A DNA stretch of 64,000 bases, taken from the NCBI GenBank assembly GCA_905250125.1, contig CAJNOL010001260.1, forward strand, positions 1-64,000. Direction: 5' to 3'. The notes under the pieces are model-generated. The model did not search any database. It saw only the letters and a list, made by a program, of their open reading frames with translations, and was not told the origin of the DNA. Every line of letters begins with the position of its first letter. The first letter of the stretch is position 1. The stretch is from Rotaria sordida (lineage: Eukaryota > Rotifera > Eurotatoria > Philodinida > Philodinidae). This document shows, piece by piece, positions 21,101 to 29,299 of the stretch. A program made the translations under genes and the position numbers.

Positions 21101-23370
21101 CATTAGACTTCAGGATATGCAATAAACTATTCGAAGATCCAGAAAAAGTAAACTTTTCTGTACAAGATGTACTGGCAATATATGCAATCATTCAAATACA
21201 GTTTTGCCTTATACGAGTGACTTTTGATGTTCTAATTATATATATATACATATACATAGAGAGACCATTAAAATTATGGTACAATTTATTTTTTCCATAG
21301 AATTCAAAATAGTTGTTGGTCATACATGAAATAATATCCCGTTTTTGCGCTGTAAGAACGTATAATTGAACTTTTATTCAATTGTTCTACAAAGTTGACG
21401 AATAGTACACATACTAACCATTGGCTAATTTTCTCCGTGTTTTCATGAAAAAAATTCAAAAAATATCTTAATCTTCTCCGATTCAAGTTTAAATCAGCAG
21501 TATTTTGATTTAAAAATAATTGTGGTTTCAATTTCTATGAACTCTGTAAATTTCAAACGTTTTAGATTAAGTCATGTATATTATCATACATTTCTCATTG
21601 AAATAACCTTTGCAAAATGATGTTGAATATCTTGCAAACTGAAACTCGCTCATGAACAACTGCAGCTCTAAACTAAGTGAAACATCATTAGGATTACCGA
21701 AAAAAGTAATATATTTATCAACTAAGCCTTCATTCATCCAATCCTGGATGAAAGAGATAATTAATGACTTGGAGGTCTTATAACGTAAGGCTTTATTACT
21801 CCTTAAAAACTGTTTAAATAATCACCGTCAGACATGAAAGAATTTTCGATGATGAGAATCGCCATTTTTAACACAGGGAACGGAGGGCTATAATGATTAT
21901 ACTGATTAGTTTCGATTGAATCGTTTACAAAACTTAATAGATAACTAGAAAGATCGTATGATGAATAATTTTCAATTTCCTAAATAAGAAATTTTGTCTA
22001 TTCGAAGCACCATTAAAAAATGATACTTATCGTAATTTGGATGAAAGAAAACCTTTTTACTTAATAACTGACTATTTCTGAACGACAAAATAAAAACATG
22101 GATCTTAAAGCAATCAAAATTCCCTTAAAACAAGCTCAACGCTTTTAACTATCTTGAATGCAATCTTTTTTTAAAGATCCATGGTATGATTTCCTGATCA
22201 GGATTCCTTTACTATACGTTTATGTTAGCGAAAAACTGAACTCCCAATTATCTCTTTCCTCCCATACTATTTCTGAACCTTAAACAATAATGACTCAATA
22301 AATAGAATGATCTACTGTTTAGCTGAAAGTACGAGTTGACAAACCTGTGTTGTCGTCTGCCACAGCATTCGTATTAAAGTTCTTAAGAAATACAGAGATC
22401 AATAAAACTATGATCACAATGAGAAGTCCAAGCAAAACTAAACCAGTAAACGTTCCAATGCCCAAGATGATCTGTTTAGCAAACGTTTCTCTGAAATAAA
22501 AATACAGAAACGGTATATCATGCATGTTTGGATAATACAAAAGCGAAAGCAGTGCTAACGTTGAGTTGATGAAATAAGACCTTTGAGTTGAAAATAGGTT
22601 TTCAACTAAGACTATAGTCATTTTATCGTTTATAACAAGTAGTGTAAGTTCCTAACTTAAATGAAATATATGAGTCTTTTGTGGCTGAGCTATGAGTATT
22701 ATATATTCGCTTCTCAAATTCTTCTAAAGCTTTTCGGAGAAGCAGGTGAATTGTTCTTTATCTGAAAATTGGTATTTGGATAGGTCTCATTGTTATCAGA
22801 ATGTCCCAAAAGTTACCGTCAAAACATATCTTTCCATTTGGAGATATTATGTTTTTTAAGAATTCATGTTTTATAAAAAAAAATTTGAACACACTTGATC
22901 TGCTTGAAAAACCAATATTTCCAAGAAGCATCCATTCGAGCTGAAGTTTGTAGTAAAATCTGGCAACGACGAGATCTGCCTGTATGCAAAAGTTCAGACC
23001 AAAAATACGACACCCAATTTTATTCGGAAAAGCTTTAGAATACATCGAGGCATGATCAAAATAATGTTCGTAACTCAACTTCAAAGACCCTGACTTTCAA
23101 TTGAGTGTTAAACCATTACACAACTAGTTATGACTGATTCAATGGCAATAGTACCGGTCGAGAAGAGCGTTCACACTTGGGAATCTCTCCTGATTGTCAA
23201 TAGCAAATTAGCATGTTAGTTATAACGTTTGGCGAACGAAAATATAACAAACTTACAGCTTCTTCGTTGTACCCGTATCTTTTTCATATAATATTTCCGT
23301 TGACATTTCTTGCGATATCGACGATTCACTATCGTCAGAAACTTTGGAACCAAAGTTGCAAGTTTGAATT
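1..23370 (-). CDS. Multi-exon gene: predicted type II membrane protein with mucin-like linker and EGF-like repeats (partial)
   Basis: This entry covers the span of a gene rebuilt by hand from splice sites and phases on the minus strand. Proposed exons, in transcription order: 23370-23257, 22490-22345, 19669-19398, 19341-19211, 19141-18711, 10327-10013, 8539-8405, 2672-2541, 2482-2345, 357-166 and 107-1, continuing past the left edge. Each junction has GT/AG, and the phases agree from exon to exon (2,1,0,2, then 1 throughout). This agreement is the strongest support that they form one gene. The product would have a short acidic cytosolic tail, one TM helix, an extracellular stalk, a Thr-rich linker, a Cys-containing module and EGF-like domains, suggesting a cell-surface adhesion or receptor protein. 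Short introns are 46-69 nt. The long ones (up to 8.4 kb) are filled with repeats. A decayed EGF exon and a broken exon near 2.2 kb leave open that the locus is a pseudogene or an assembly of related copies. The order is inference without transcript data. Confidence 0.6.
166..357 (-). CDS. Exon 11: Pro/Thr linker plus EGF-like domain
   Basis: The donor at 165 (GTATGTAC) is in phase 1. The best phase-1 acceptor is ATCGACAG at 358, giving 192 nt. The peptide starts with a short linker (RVNTTPSPGPPLC) and then KCEINNGQCGNNATC, IICTCKPGYNNVG and VVCIG, a complete six-cysteine EGF fold with an extra linker cysteine. The start is the least certain part. Confidence 0.65.
374..1986. other. Intronic/unassigned AT-rich stretch
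   Basis: Apart from short chance ORFs on both strands I see no coding signature, tandem repeat or inverted repeat here. It is probably intron of the EGF gene. Confidence 0.5.
1987..2286 (-). pseudogene. Broken or alternative 3' exon region
   Basis: At 2286 an acceptor (AACTTTAG) and the first four exon bases match the acceptor of the EGF exon at 107, but the EGF sequence does not follow. Instead the frame reads DKRPFINDVQ and meets a good donor GTAAGAA at 2257. After a CAG acceptor near 2214 the sequence is GC-richer and stays open in one frame down to 1987 (LSGFEGRHPLVDVQYKKIF and on to a stop). The phase-correct reading meets TGA sooner. I interpret it as an EGF exon replaced by foreign DNA, giving either a short alternative C-terminus or a dead exon skipped in favour of 357-166. 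Confidence 0.35.
2345..2482 (-). CDS. Exon 9: EGF-like domain
   Basis: The acceptor is CGAGTTTAG and the donor GTATGTATT. Phase is 1-1 and 138 nt encode 46 residues. The peptide SCLVANGGCDSNATC, TTCICKPGYTDSD and VVCIG has all six cysteines. Its first 20 nt match exon 8 almost exactly, and the downstream intron start resembles the intron at 165-108, showing that these cassettes arose by tandem duplication. Confidence 0.75.
2541..2672 (-). CDS. Exon 8: EGF-like domain with altered C-terminal loop
   Basis: The acceptor is GCGTTTAG and the donor GTACGTTAC. Phase is 1-1 and 132 nt encode 44 residues. It begins SCLVNNGECGSNANCSHK and reaches ITNEVICT, giving four of the six EGF cysteines. The expected CTCKPGY...C segment is replaced by a proline-rich tail (PNPPAGSQPNTS). 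So either this exon has been remodelled, or it has decayed without frame loss. The intron to exon 9 is 58 nt. Confidence 0.55.
3367..4885 (+). pseudogene. Decayed pogo-like (CENPB-type HTH plus DDE) transposase
   Basis: Several frames on the plus strand carry pieces in the right order. They are: an N-terminal coiled part (FVDYYDEMDTVTGKRQQSG, then FSRFRSYIEKERTQKEKL), a helix-turn-helix segment (IGLHRWALKRVEQELIHDF, AKWLFNFKIQRNI, RKVTKV), and a DDE domain (NTDQS, then SGKLVRALFLCLREAS, KYWRDYILLPF, LLISDS-stop-SDQ, then SLDMYYNNQNK and DPDINLSECNNII). The three acidic positions of the DDE core (D in NTDQS, D in ISDS, D in LDM) can be seen, but the gene is split by at least three frame changes and several stops. 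It is a long-dead element inside an intron of the minus-strand gene. Its terminal repeats were not found. The family call is from memory of such proteins. Confidence 0.6.
4886..6978. other. Unassigned AT-rich DNA
   Basis: I find no domain-like peptide or clear tandem structure. A local cluster of GGTAAC-type words (6014-6185) is suggestive of a degenerate repeat but too weak to call. The 3' end of the transposase remnant may extend into the first few hundred bases. Confidence 0.4.
6979..7900. mobile_element. Long-TIR (foldback) mariner-type element
   Basis: Inverted arms of about 280 and 260 bp (6981-7262 and 7641-7899) face each other around a 378-bp loop. The ends read TATCGGGTGGTC and, on the other strand, TATACCGGGTGGTC, with TA at both borders. 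This is the mariner-like end signature also seen in the 35.9-kb mariner and the 45.2-kb element. The loop is less AT-rich than the arms and has a 62-codon ORF (7263-7451, DVGGNSLANNSPRLWPQ) with no recognised homology. No transposase is present, so it is non-autonomous. It lies inside an intron. Confidence 0.8.
8085..8121 (-). pseudogene. Remnant of an EGF-like exon
   Basis: The minus strand reads SCLVSNGGCD, nearly identical to the start of the EGF exons at 2672 and 2482, and then loses all similarity. The acceptor-like TTTAG of those exons is altered to AAATAG with a shifted spacing. I read this as a dead duplicate of an EGF cassette left inside the 5.7-kb intron. Confidence 0.55.
8405..8539 (-). 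CDS. Exon 7: EGF-like domain
   Basis: The acceptor is TGTTTTAG and the donor GTAAGCC. Phase is 1-1 and the length is 135 nt. The peptide DPCDTNNGGCHPNATC, then VQCTCKTGYNNTG, then VNCTG has all six EGF cysteines in the order C1..C6 and the Gly-Tyr pair of the C-terminal loop. It carries an NAT sequon. It lacks the D-x-D/N signature of calcium-binding EGF at its start. It forms part of the extracellular EGF array of the minus-strand gene. Confidence 0.8.
10013..10327 (-). CDS. Exon 6: 105-residue extracellular module (symmetric 1-1 exon)
   Basis: The acceptor is CATTTTAG and the donor GTAAGAAGG. Both phases are 1, and 315 nt encode exactly 105 residues, so it is a shuffling-competent cassette. 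Visible motifs in order are SQIGATSRGYSAGDCP, YIYGWHFVL, FIAIKCTFEKAGTVTNM, PSNKHAYLFTP, LLGCSANIS and FLLSHVC. Four cysteines could form two disulphides. The pattern GWHFVL, then CTF..AGTVT, then KHAY..TP, then LSHVC reminds me of a beta-rich module of bacterial secreted or surface proteins. This is from memory, so homology and any horizontal origin are inference. The preceding intron, 8.4 kb, is full of repeats. Confidence 0.6.
10328..11730. other. Unassigned part of the long intron
   Basis: AT-rich with no recognised peptide, tandem array or inverted repeat. ORFs of 60-70 codons on the minus strand are hydrophobic, of the kind AT-rich DNA produces by chance. Confidence 0.4.
11733..12699. 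mobile_element. Near-complete palindrome (foldback MITE), 967 bp
   Basis: The whole element is its own approximate reverse complement about a centre near 12216. A short stem ATTCGATGCAG / CTGCACCGAAT marks that centre. The ends read CAGAGTTGGAAAAAATATT and, inverted, CACGGTTGGAAAAAATATT, flanked by TA on both sides (11731-11732 and 12700-12701), which fits TA-target mariner-class insertion. A G-run at 11761-11772 is partly mirrored by the C-run at the other end. There is no coding capacity. Confidence 0.85.
12700..14591. other. Unassigned AT-rich stretch
   Basis: I see no gene. Between about 13.0 and 14.2 kb short words such as TTTCGAA and AAACTTCAA recur irregularly, which could be a very old tandem repeat, but no period can be fixed by eye. 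Confidence 0.35.
14592..15024. mobile_element. Foldback element, about 430 bp
   Basis: The left end GTGTCTAACTCTATTCATGA and the right end, read inverted, GAGTAACTCCATTCATGA align, and similarity continues inward for about 190 bp per arm (for example GAGCATACACG versus AAGCATACATG). The arms are diverged (roughly 75-80% by eye), so the insertion is old. No ORF. Confidence 0.65.
15737..16094. mobile_element. Foldback element, about 360 bp
   Basis: AAAATCATTTTTTCTGAAAT at the left is repeated inverted at the right end. Arms of about 110-130 bp include TGAGCCAAATATTTGAAATT. The outer 60 bp of the arms are almost identical, so this copy is younger than the one at 14.6 kb. The preceding stretch 15025-15736 holds nothing recognisable. 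Confidence 0.75.
16095..16859. other. Unassigned AT-rich stretch
   Basis: No coding, RNA or repeat structure was recognised. Confidence 0.4.
16860..17090. repeat. CGTATACGG-rich dispersed repeat, copy 1
   Basis: Words CTACGGAGA, CGTATACGGAG, GGTATACGAAG and CGTATACAG recur in both orientations in an otherwise AT-rich context. The left border AATCGAACAAGTACG matches, inverted, the right border of the copy at 46.3 kb (CTTGTTCGACC). This implies short terminal inverted repeats and a MITE-like nature. Confidence 0.5.
17091..17929. other. Unassigned AT-rich spacer
   Basis: It lies between two copies of the CGTATACGG repeat and has long T- and A-rich runs, with no gene-like content. Confidence 0.4.
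17930..18125. repeat. CGTATACGG-rich dispersed repeat, copy 2
   Basis: It contains GCATACGGCCACGGAGATA, ATACGGCGGGATACAG and CGTATACGACC, matching the word set of copies 1 and 3. It ends near GGTTAACCTGGG, comparable to the GACCTGG at the end of copy 3. A 65-codon ORF through it is a by-product. Confidence 0.5.
18711..19141 (-). CDS. Exon 5: cysteine-containing region plus Thr-rich mucin-like linker
   Basis: The acceptor is TTTGTTTCAG (phase 2) and the donor GTAAAC (phase 1). Length 431 nt fits. The first roughly 85 residues contain three close cysteines (CGTSMSC) and a globular-looking stretch (FVAVVQERIAAYMSNILLEF), then RCHKDTDSS. From there to the end the peptide is pentad repeats of the type ATTAK/ATTAQ/ATTTQ, about eleven in a row, ending in KSAATSG. 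Thr/Ala repeats of this kind are usually densely O-glycosylated and hold domains apart at the cell surface. The repeat unit is 15 bp, so length changes stay in frame. Confidence 0.65.
18723..18880 (-). repeat. 15-bp in-frame minisatellite coding Thr-rich pentads
   Basis: About ten near-identical 15-bp units (plus-strand core GCTGTAGTGGCTT) encode the ATTAK/ATTAQ pentads of exon 5. They alternate between TTTT- and TTGT-start variants, as expected from unequal exchange or slippage. Expansion or contraction by whole units would change linker length without breaking the frame. Confidence 0.85.
19211..19341 (-). CDS. Exon 4: stalk region with Arg-rich cluster
   Basis: The acceptor is ATTCTAG and the donor GTATGTC. 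Phase is 0 in and 2 out, and length 131 nt agrees with both. The peptide begins LEAVYGIKPGSIRISTIM, a beta-strand-like stretch, and then has the basic run RRHRRRRQLDRKKRE. Such a cluster could be a furin-type cleavage site in a secreted or type II protein. That is inference from the motif only. The following intron is 69 nt. Confidence 0.55.
19398..19669 (-). CDS. Exon 3: extracellular stalk, unrecognised domain
   Basis: The exon enters in phase 1 after a weak acceptor (AATAATAG). It leaves in phase 0 at ATC|GTATTT, giving a 56-nt intron to exon 4. The peptide is amphipathic and rich in Phe, Met and Ile (MFEQIFQKMTQLFAKMF, then ITQSFSTNWIPSKNQSMTV) with one N-glycosylation sequon (NQS). An alternative donor 20 nt downstream (AT|GTACGT) looks better by consensus but puts exon 4 out of frame, so I rejected it. 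I do not recognise the domain. A SEA-like stalk domain would fit the position between TM and mucin linker, but no sequence motif proves it. Confidence 0.5.
19670..22344. other. Intron 2, no recognisable content
   Basis: This 2.7-kb AT-rich stretch separates exons 2 and 3. ORFs of 70-80 codons (for example 20718-20482 and 21531-21304, minus) show no domain and no splice-site support at their edges. Confidence 0.4.
22345..22490 (-). CDS. Exon 2: transmembrane signal anchor
   Basis: The acceptor is TTTATTTCAG and the donor GTTTGTC. Phase 2 in and phase 1 out match both neighbours. After a polar ETFAKQ the peptide is a hydrophobic helix of about 25 residues (IILGIGTFTG, then VLLGLLIVIIVLLISVFL), followed by KNFNTNAVADDNTG. 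A single helix close to the N-terminus with no cleavable signal is typical of a type II signal anchor. The downstream EGF and mucin-like parts would then be extracellular. Confidence 0.6.
23257..23370 (-). CDS. Exon 1 (or early exon): acidic cytosolic tail
   Basis: Acceptor TTTTAG precedes the exon and donor GTAAGT follows it. It enters in phase 2 and leaves in phase 2. The peptide is hydrophilic and Ser/Asp/Glu-rich (it includes SKVSDDSESSISQEMSTE) and ends with KDTGTTKKL. An internal Met (in QEMSTE) could be the true start. A possible upstream 23-nt micro-exon (23571-23549, bounded by ACAG and GTAAGT, phase 2 out) would add ASKENIA but is speculative. Because the next exon carries the only strong TM helix and no signal peptide is seen, this part should be cytoplasmic. 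Confidence 0.45.
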
Positions 23371-23605
23371 CTAAAACATACAATTCAAACTATGAAGTAA
23401 ATGTTGGATTGACAAGAACAAAATTTCAATGTTGATTTTTGAAAATATTGACGTCAACAGCAACGAATTATGATTTTTTTAGCACTGGACCATTTTCGAG
23501 TGAAGCTCTTTTGAGGACGAAGCAATATTGAACAGTCGAAAGACTTACTGGGCTATATTTTCTTTGCTCGCCTGTTACAGTTCGGTTAGTTGGCATAGAT
23601 ATATA

Positions 23606-23940
23606 TGGGGTTGGGCAGTCTGGCTGGATACCCCATTAATATTTTTTGTATTGTAAGGATAAAACATACTATTGTTTGGATCATCTGAAAGAGGATCATA
23701 GATAACCCTGGATTGACCCGAACAACACCATGTTTTATCCTTAAAATAGTAGAAAAAAGTTACCACCTTATAGTGTGAGCTAGTAACTTTTCTCCACTAT
23801 TGTAAGGGTAAAACATGGTGTTGTTCGGGCCAATCCAGGGTTATCTATGATCCTCTTTCCTATGACCCGAACAATAGTATGTTTTATCCTTACAATAAAA
23901 AAACTATTAATGGGGTATCCGGTTAGACTGGCCAACCCCA
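23606..23940. mobile_element. 335-bp palindromic foldback MITE
   Basis: TGGGGTTGGGCAGTCTGGCT at the left is matched by the inverted right end. Inside, ATTGTAAGGATAAAACATAC, TTGTTCGGG and GGTTATCTATGATCC occur in inverted pairs, so the whole element folds on itself. Both flanks are ATATAT-type, consistent with a TA-rich target. A second, more diverged family member lies at 48.2-48.5 kb. Confidence 0.85.
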
Positions 23941-24640
23941 TATGTATATATGTATTGGATTGTCCAAGTTAAAATGCGGTATCTGTATTTCGTCAATGTC
24001 TCTTCAATTTTTTGCTCACTAAGGATGCGACAATTATTAAACAATTTCTCGTTTAATTCTCTAGAAGAATGCATTAAAACAGGTGACAAGGAATCCTAGG
24101 CTATAAAAGAAGAAAACATTTTACTTATCGTAAGAAGATGACAACATGTAAAGAAATAATGTTTGTCATTTTCTTTATGATAACGTGAGCATTACTTATT
24201 CGTCAGGTGCATTCTATACAGTCTGGTAATGCTATCTAATGATCACAATAATGTTCAATGAACGATTAGTTAAGAAGCTTTTTAACAAAGACTATCATGA
24301 GGCATCGGTGGTATCAAATCCATCATGGTACTGCAAACCGCATATAAAAAGTGTTCTTATTAAATTTATTAAAGAAAAAAGAATTTAAAGATGTAGTCTG
24401 TCAGACGCATTCAATTGGTCTCGCTTCGTGTGAGCTTCTATCATTCAATTATTTTAACATATAGATTAAATATCTACCTAGATGCAATAAATTTAACCAA
24501 GCAATAACCGAGCAATTAGTTTGATACATGTCGATGAATACAAAAAGATTATTCAAAAGTAAATTGAGCTTACTGTTGAACATTATTATGATGTCTTCTA
24601 ACTTTTACTGTAGATAAATAAATATAATGTACTTTGTATT
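23941..24640. other. Unassigned AT-rich stretch
   Basis: Nothing recognisable. It precedes the first copy of the large tandem duplication. Confidence 0.35.
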
Positions 24641-25439
24641 ACAGTGATGTTACTAGTTCTCAGAACTTTTTCACTGTCTTATGTATATATTTTTTTCTTC
24701 GAGCCGCCACTACTTTTGCTGTGCTTCCAATATTTCAATATCAACTGAAAAATTATGAACTATCATAAAATTATACAGCACTGAGTGGACTATCACTATA
24801 GAAAAAGAGAAAATTATCTTGAACTTTCTATAAGGCATTTTAGTACCAGTGTCATTACTTTTAGTATACCCTAGGTAATTACCGTGATCTCAAATAATAT
24901 AATACAAGGTTAGTAATACTAATTGAAGACAGAAAAATCTACTGGATACTAATGACTAAGAAGATCTTCTGAAGAGAGCGCACTTTCGAAAGATATATAT
25001 TAGCCCGTTGTATACGTACGAAATCTTGTTTGTCGACGATAAGCGTAATAGTGTAAGATATTGATGCTGTTGAATGTGAGAGATAAAAGCATTACGCTGC
25101 ATATATATATATATGTATACGACGTGAAATAAGTTTGGCTTATGCGCATTCATCCGTATATGTAAAATAACAAGCCTTGATGTATAGTTAGAAATATTTT
25201 TTTGTTGTGCATAAATATTTTGCCTTTGTTTTGCTTGTTCTACCTTGTATCGTTCGAACAGCTTTATCAACAACAATAGAGAGTGTATCAACTAGTCGTC
25301 AAAATGTGCGCTATACCAGTGTGTTACTTGGTTTTTTGTCATTGTTGTACAGCATCAACAAAAAAAGTAAGGCTTCGTTGACGATAGTTTGTTGCGGAAT
25401 ACCATGATTCTGGTCGAATAAAACCTCGAACGTCCCCTC

Positions 25440-27650
25440 CACACGTGAGAGAAGATAATCGTATTTGACGCCAGCACAGAGATCAATTTGTGTCGCAAGT
25501 TATGATACCGTGAACATCGAGATCTCGATGGAGTCCCGACCTCAGTGTCCATATCAGTTCCGTCCAGAATCATTCCTAACCCTGGCCTCGACCTGGATCC
25601 CGGCTTCAGTATCAACTTCGGTCGCCATCTTCGCTCGCATTCTTGTCGTCGTCTTCCATCTCACACCGACTAATATTCTTATTCCTATTCCCATTTTAGT
25701 TTTTGTCTCCATCGCACTTCATATCGTCGTCCTGGTGCCCAACCCAGCTGCATGTCGACTTCACACTCGATCCTAGAGTCAGTGCTCGCAGCAATTGGAT
25801 CTGGAGACTATGGCCAGGTAACGAATTCAGACGCCGTCCCAGCAATGATGCAAGTTTTACTTCCAGTGCCAGCAGTGGTCGTAATTTCAGTTGCAGTCTC
25901 ACGAGCGAGGTATCCGAAGTGATTATCCGCTTTTGAGTCGAGATTATGTGCATCAGATAGTGCCTATTGAGCTATGAATACCCTGAAAAGAGTTCAGACC
26001 CATAGCTTATTGTTGACAAGACGCTGCATTTTTACGGTATTTTTTAACAGAATACCATGGTTTCCCTCAGGAATACCAGGAAAACTTATTTTCGAATTTC
26101 GACTTGAAACTTTGCACAGATATAAGTCTTAATAAGAATAGTGTATGGTGAAAGTTTCAAATCCTTTAATTGTTCCTATCCTGAAATACGGCTATGGTCA
26201 AAGCGTTTCTTTTATATCGCTCATACACATGGACAGACTCGATGTTCGTATTTCGGGATAGAAACAACCAAAAGATTTGAAACTTTCACCATAAACTATT
26301 CTCATTAAGGCTTATATCTGTACAAAGTTTCAAGTCGAAATTCGAAATTCGAAAATAAGTTTTTCTGGTGCTCCTGAGAAGGGCCACAGCATTCTATTAA
26401 TAATTACCGTAAAAATCCAGTATCTTGCCAGCAATAAGCTATGGGCTCGAACTCTTTTCAGGGTATTCGTAACTCAATAGGTACTATATGATTCACATAG
26501 TCTCGACTCAAAAGCGATTAATCACTTTGGGTACCTCTCTCGTCAGTACTAGCCTCAGCTTGGTTTACAGTTACACACACTCGGTCCTAATCTTGGCTTC
26601 CGATTCGACCCAGCACCGATCGTGACAGTGATACGAGATACAAGCTCCGTTGCATAACACCTACCTCCGCGTTTGGGACCAAGCCCGAACATGGCTCCGT
26701 GTTCCAAACGCGGCCCGCTACTCATCTAGGTTTCACTCCCAGTTTGCCGTTCACGCCGAATTCTCTGACAGTTCCCGTGCTCGTGTCAGTCTTAGTTATG
26801 GTCGTATTACTTGTCGCAGCCGGCTTCATTTTCCTTTACAGTTTCGGCTTGAGACTTAGTTTTGTTCCCAATTTCCGCGACTGTGAGGTCGAGGATACTG
26901 TCGGATCTTTCTTTCATCCAGGATTTCGTCGCGGTGCCAGTATGAGACTTGATCTCAGTGCCGATCAACTTAGCTCTGGTAGCCGTGATTCAATTCTAGG
27001 TCTGATGCTTGCCTTCATTTCACTGCAGCTGAATTACTCGTCTCACCTCAGACTATAGTTTCAGACTAGATCCAGAATTCTGATGACGTTGTCGGCTTCA
27101 GGCTCGATCCTACTGTTCGTTGTGGTGGTGGCACTGGGTCGGACTCTGTCGGGTTGCGCTTCTCGACTAGATTTCAGATCCGTCAAATATCGATTCGGGT
27201 TTCACCGCCTCTACCTATACCTATCCAAGTTCCGTTTCTGGTCCCAGTAACCTCTTCAGATTTATCCAAGGCTCTCATGTTCGGTTCACTTCGTCTCTCC
27301 GTCTTCATTTATGACTGGGTTTGCGAGCAGATTCTGGTACATTCCTGATTTCTGTCACTATCCCGGGTTCGGGTCCCAATAGCTGTCTCATATCGTGTCT
27401 TAACTTCACACTTGCTGGTACTGAATCCTCAGCGTCGGTTTGTTTCGCCGACTCCAGCCTGGTCCGGCTATGCGCCCTTGTTTGAGTTCTACTTCCTATA
27501 GCCGCCCCATTTGCAGTGACGATCACCATATCTGGTGAAGTCCTGATCACGATCCCTGTAGCCGCTCCAGTTTGTCAATGGGTTTCAGCCCCTATCCGGT
27601 CGTCGATCTTTGTCTCATTTTACCCCACATATTCAGATCGGATCCAGGTA
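25440..27650. repeat. GC-rich degenerate 30-bp minisatellite, array 1
   Basis: After 25440 composition shifts sharply towards GC. Short cores such as CAGTCTCGG, CCTGGTAT and GTCGTGGT recur with about 30-bp spacing. The array is interrupted by the foldback at 25.89-26.56 kb. All long ORFs here are low-complexity translations of the repeat (TETGT/SRG types) and are not genes. Confidence 0.6.
25890..26556. mobile_element. Foldback element inserted in the 30-bp array
   Basis: The left arm (GAGGTATCCGAAGTGATTA through CTTTTGAGTCGAG and AATACCCTGAAAAGAG) returns inverted at 26440-26550. The inner arms (GAATTTCGACTTGAAACTTT, then GAAAGTTTCAAATC) pair around a loop near 26230. Total palindrome is about 665 bp. 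The arms agree well enough to form a long hairpin. There is no ORF of note. Confidence 0.8.
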
Positions 27651-27655
27651 CCCGT

Positions 27656-28480
27656 TACCATTTGATTTCAAATGTTAAAAGAAAATTAATGGCATACAAA
27701 TAGCAACACGACAAAGAAAAAAAGAGCGCCAGTCGAAAAAAAGTAAACAAAATTTCTCTTGAACATGTAGCAGTAAAAAAGTTAGAACGCTTGCTGATAA
27801 TTAGTTATCGTTGGAGAACAACTTCGGTCTCTGAGAGATTGCACTTTGCATATTTTATTTTAGTATTATGAAGCTAAAGAGGACATGTAAGGTCCACATT
27901 CCAGGCCCAAAAGGGCTGCGCTAACACGAGTTTTGCTTGTAATAAAAATAAAATAAAACCTAAAAAACTAAATTAAATTATTTTTTTAATAAAATTACTT
28001 CTGTTCCACTCTTTCTTTCATGATTATTTTTCTTTGTAACAAAGTTTTCTAAAGTTTTCCTTTCTTTTCGCAAAACTCCCAAAAGTCAAGGTTAGCTGTT
28101 TCATCGAAAACTGTTTAAAAGAAGAGTACTTCTGTTTTATTCATGACAGTGGCACTCTGGGACTTCGTCGTAACATGAAGACAGACATGAATGTTTCGCG
28201 GTCGATCTTCTCAAATAATTTGCTACCACGTAATCAGTTTTGTCGACGGTGAAAAACTGAAAATGCTGGCTGATTGCAACTGTTCGCATCGACTGACAAT
28301 GGAATAAACGGTCTTCAAACAATAGTCATTGTGCTAATATTTGCACTTTTGAAGAACCGCCACCTTAACTTTTTGTTTTCACAATTTCAAATAATTTCCA
28401 AGTGCAATCACAACGTAAAAGAACATCACAAAAACTATATATTGTGCTTTTCAAACTCTATTTGCTGTTAAAGGGGAAAT
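27656..28480. other. AT-rich spacer between the two duplicated units
   Basis: Nothing recognisable was seen. Composition drops abruptly from the GC-rich array to AT-rich at about 27.66 kb. Confidence 0.4.
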
Positions 28481-29299
28481 CGTAAGCACATTCTTCGTCA
28501 AATACTCTCTTAAAGAGAATCCATTCCACGAAAATTTCTTGGAGAAGGGTGTTCCACACTGCATTGCATTTTATATTCAACGAGCTTAAATCTTTTCGAA
28601 TGATAGAAGAATACAGTACTAGATGTTTGTATTTCTACGTTGGAATTCAAAAACTGTATTGACAGTCCATGATATAGATGGATTTGGTCGAGAGTGACTC
28701 TACAGTAGCTAGTCTCTGTTGTTCATTTCGTACAGAATTTCAGAAAGTTTGTGCCGGAAGAAAAAAAATTGCAACGATACGAAAAAATCACTACTCAAGG
28801 TCGATAGTTACAGTTGAGGATAGAAAAATCTGCTCGATACTCATGATCACCAAGACGTTATGAATAGACCGTGCTTTTGATAAATATACGTTACCTCATT
28901 GTATTCGTGCAAGATCTTTTTTAGTTCACGACCAAATTAAGAATTTTATGTAACGACCTTGTTCTATGCGCTAGTGTGAATCATTATGTTGATTATGCAT
29001 ACGTGGCAAATTTGCTTCGCTTTTGCACATTCATTCGTATGTGTCTATTGTCTGAGTATGATATTATAACGAGAGACACTCATTTTTTGTATGAATGCAG
29101 TTACCTTCGTTTTACTTGCTCTGTCCCACGCTATACGCAAAGCTTAATCGATGGTAATACGTAGTCAATCGAACGATTAGTAAAACGTGTGCTATACAAT
29201 GGATGCATTTGGTTTTTTTTCAACCATTACAAACAATCCATTAAACGCTGAAGTTTCAATGGACATAGTTTGTTGCTCAGAAACATAATCCTGGTTCAG

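Larger units (their letters stand above)
24640..27655. repeat. Tandem segmental duplication, copy A (flank plus 30-bp minisatellite)
   Basis: The AT-rich first part (24.8-25.4 kb) aligns at low identity with 28.7-29.3 kb. Shared blocks in the same order include GACAGAAAAATCTACTGGATACT versus GATAGAAAAATCTGCTCGATACT, the GCGCATTCATCCGTATATGT block, and CATAGTTTGTTGC-like sequence just before the array. Each copy then enters a GC-richer 30-bp minisatellite. The two units are therefore old tandem copies. Confidence 0.6.
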
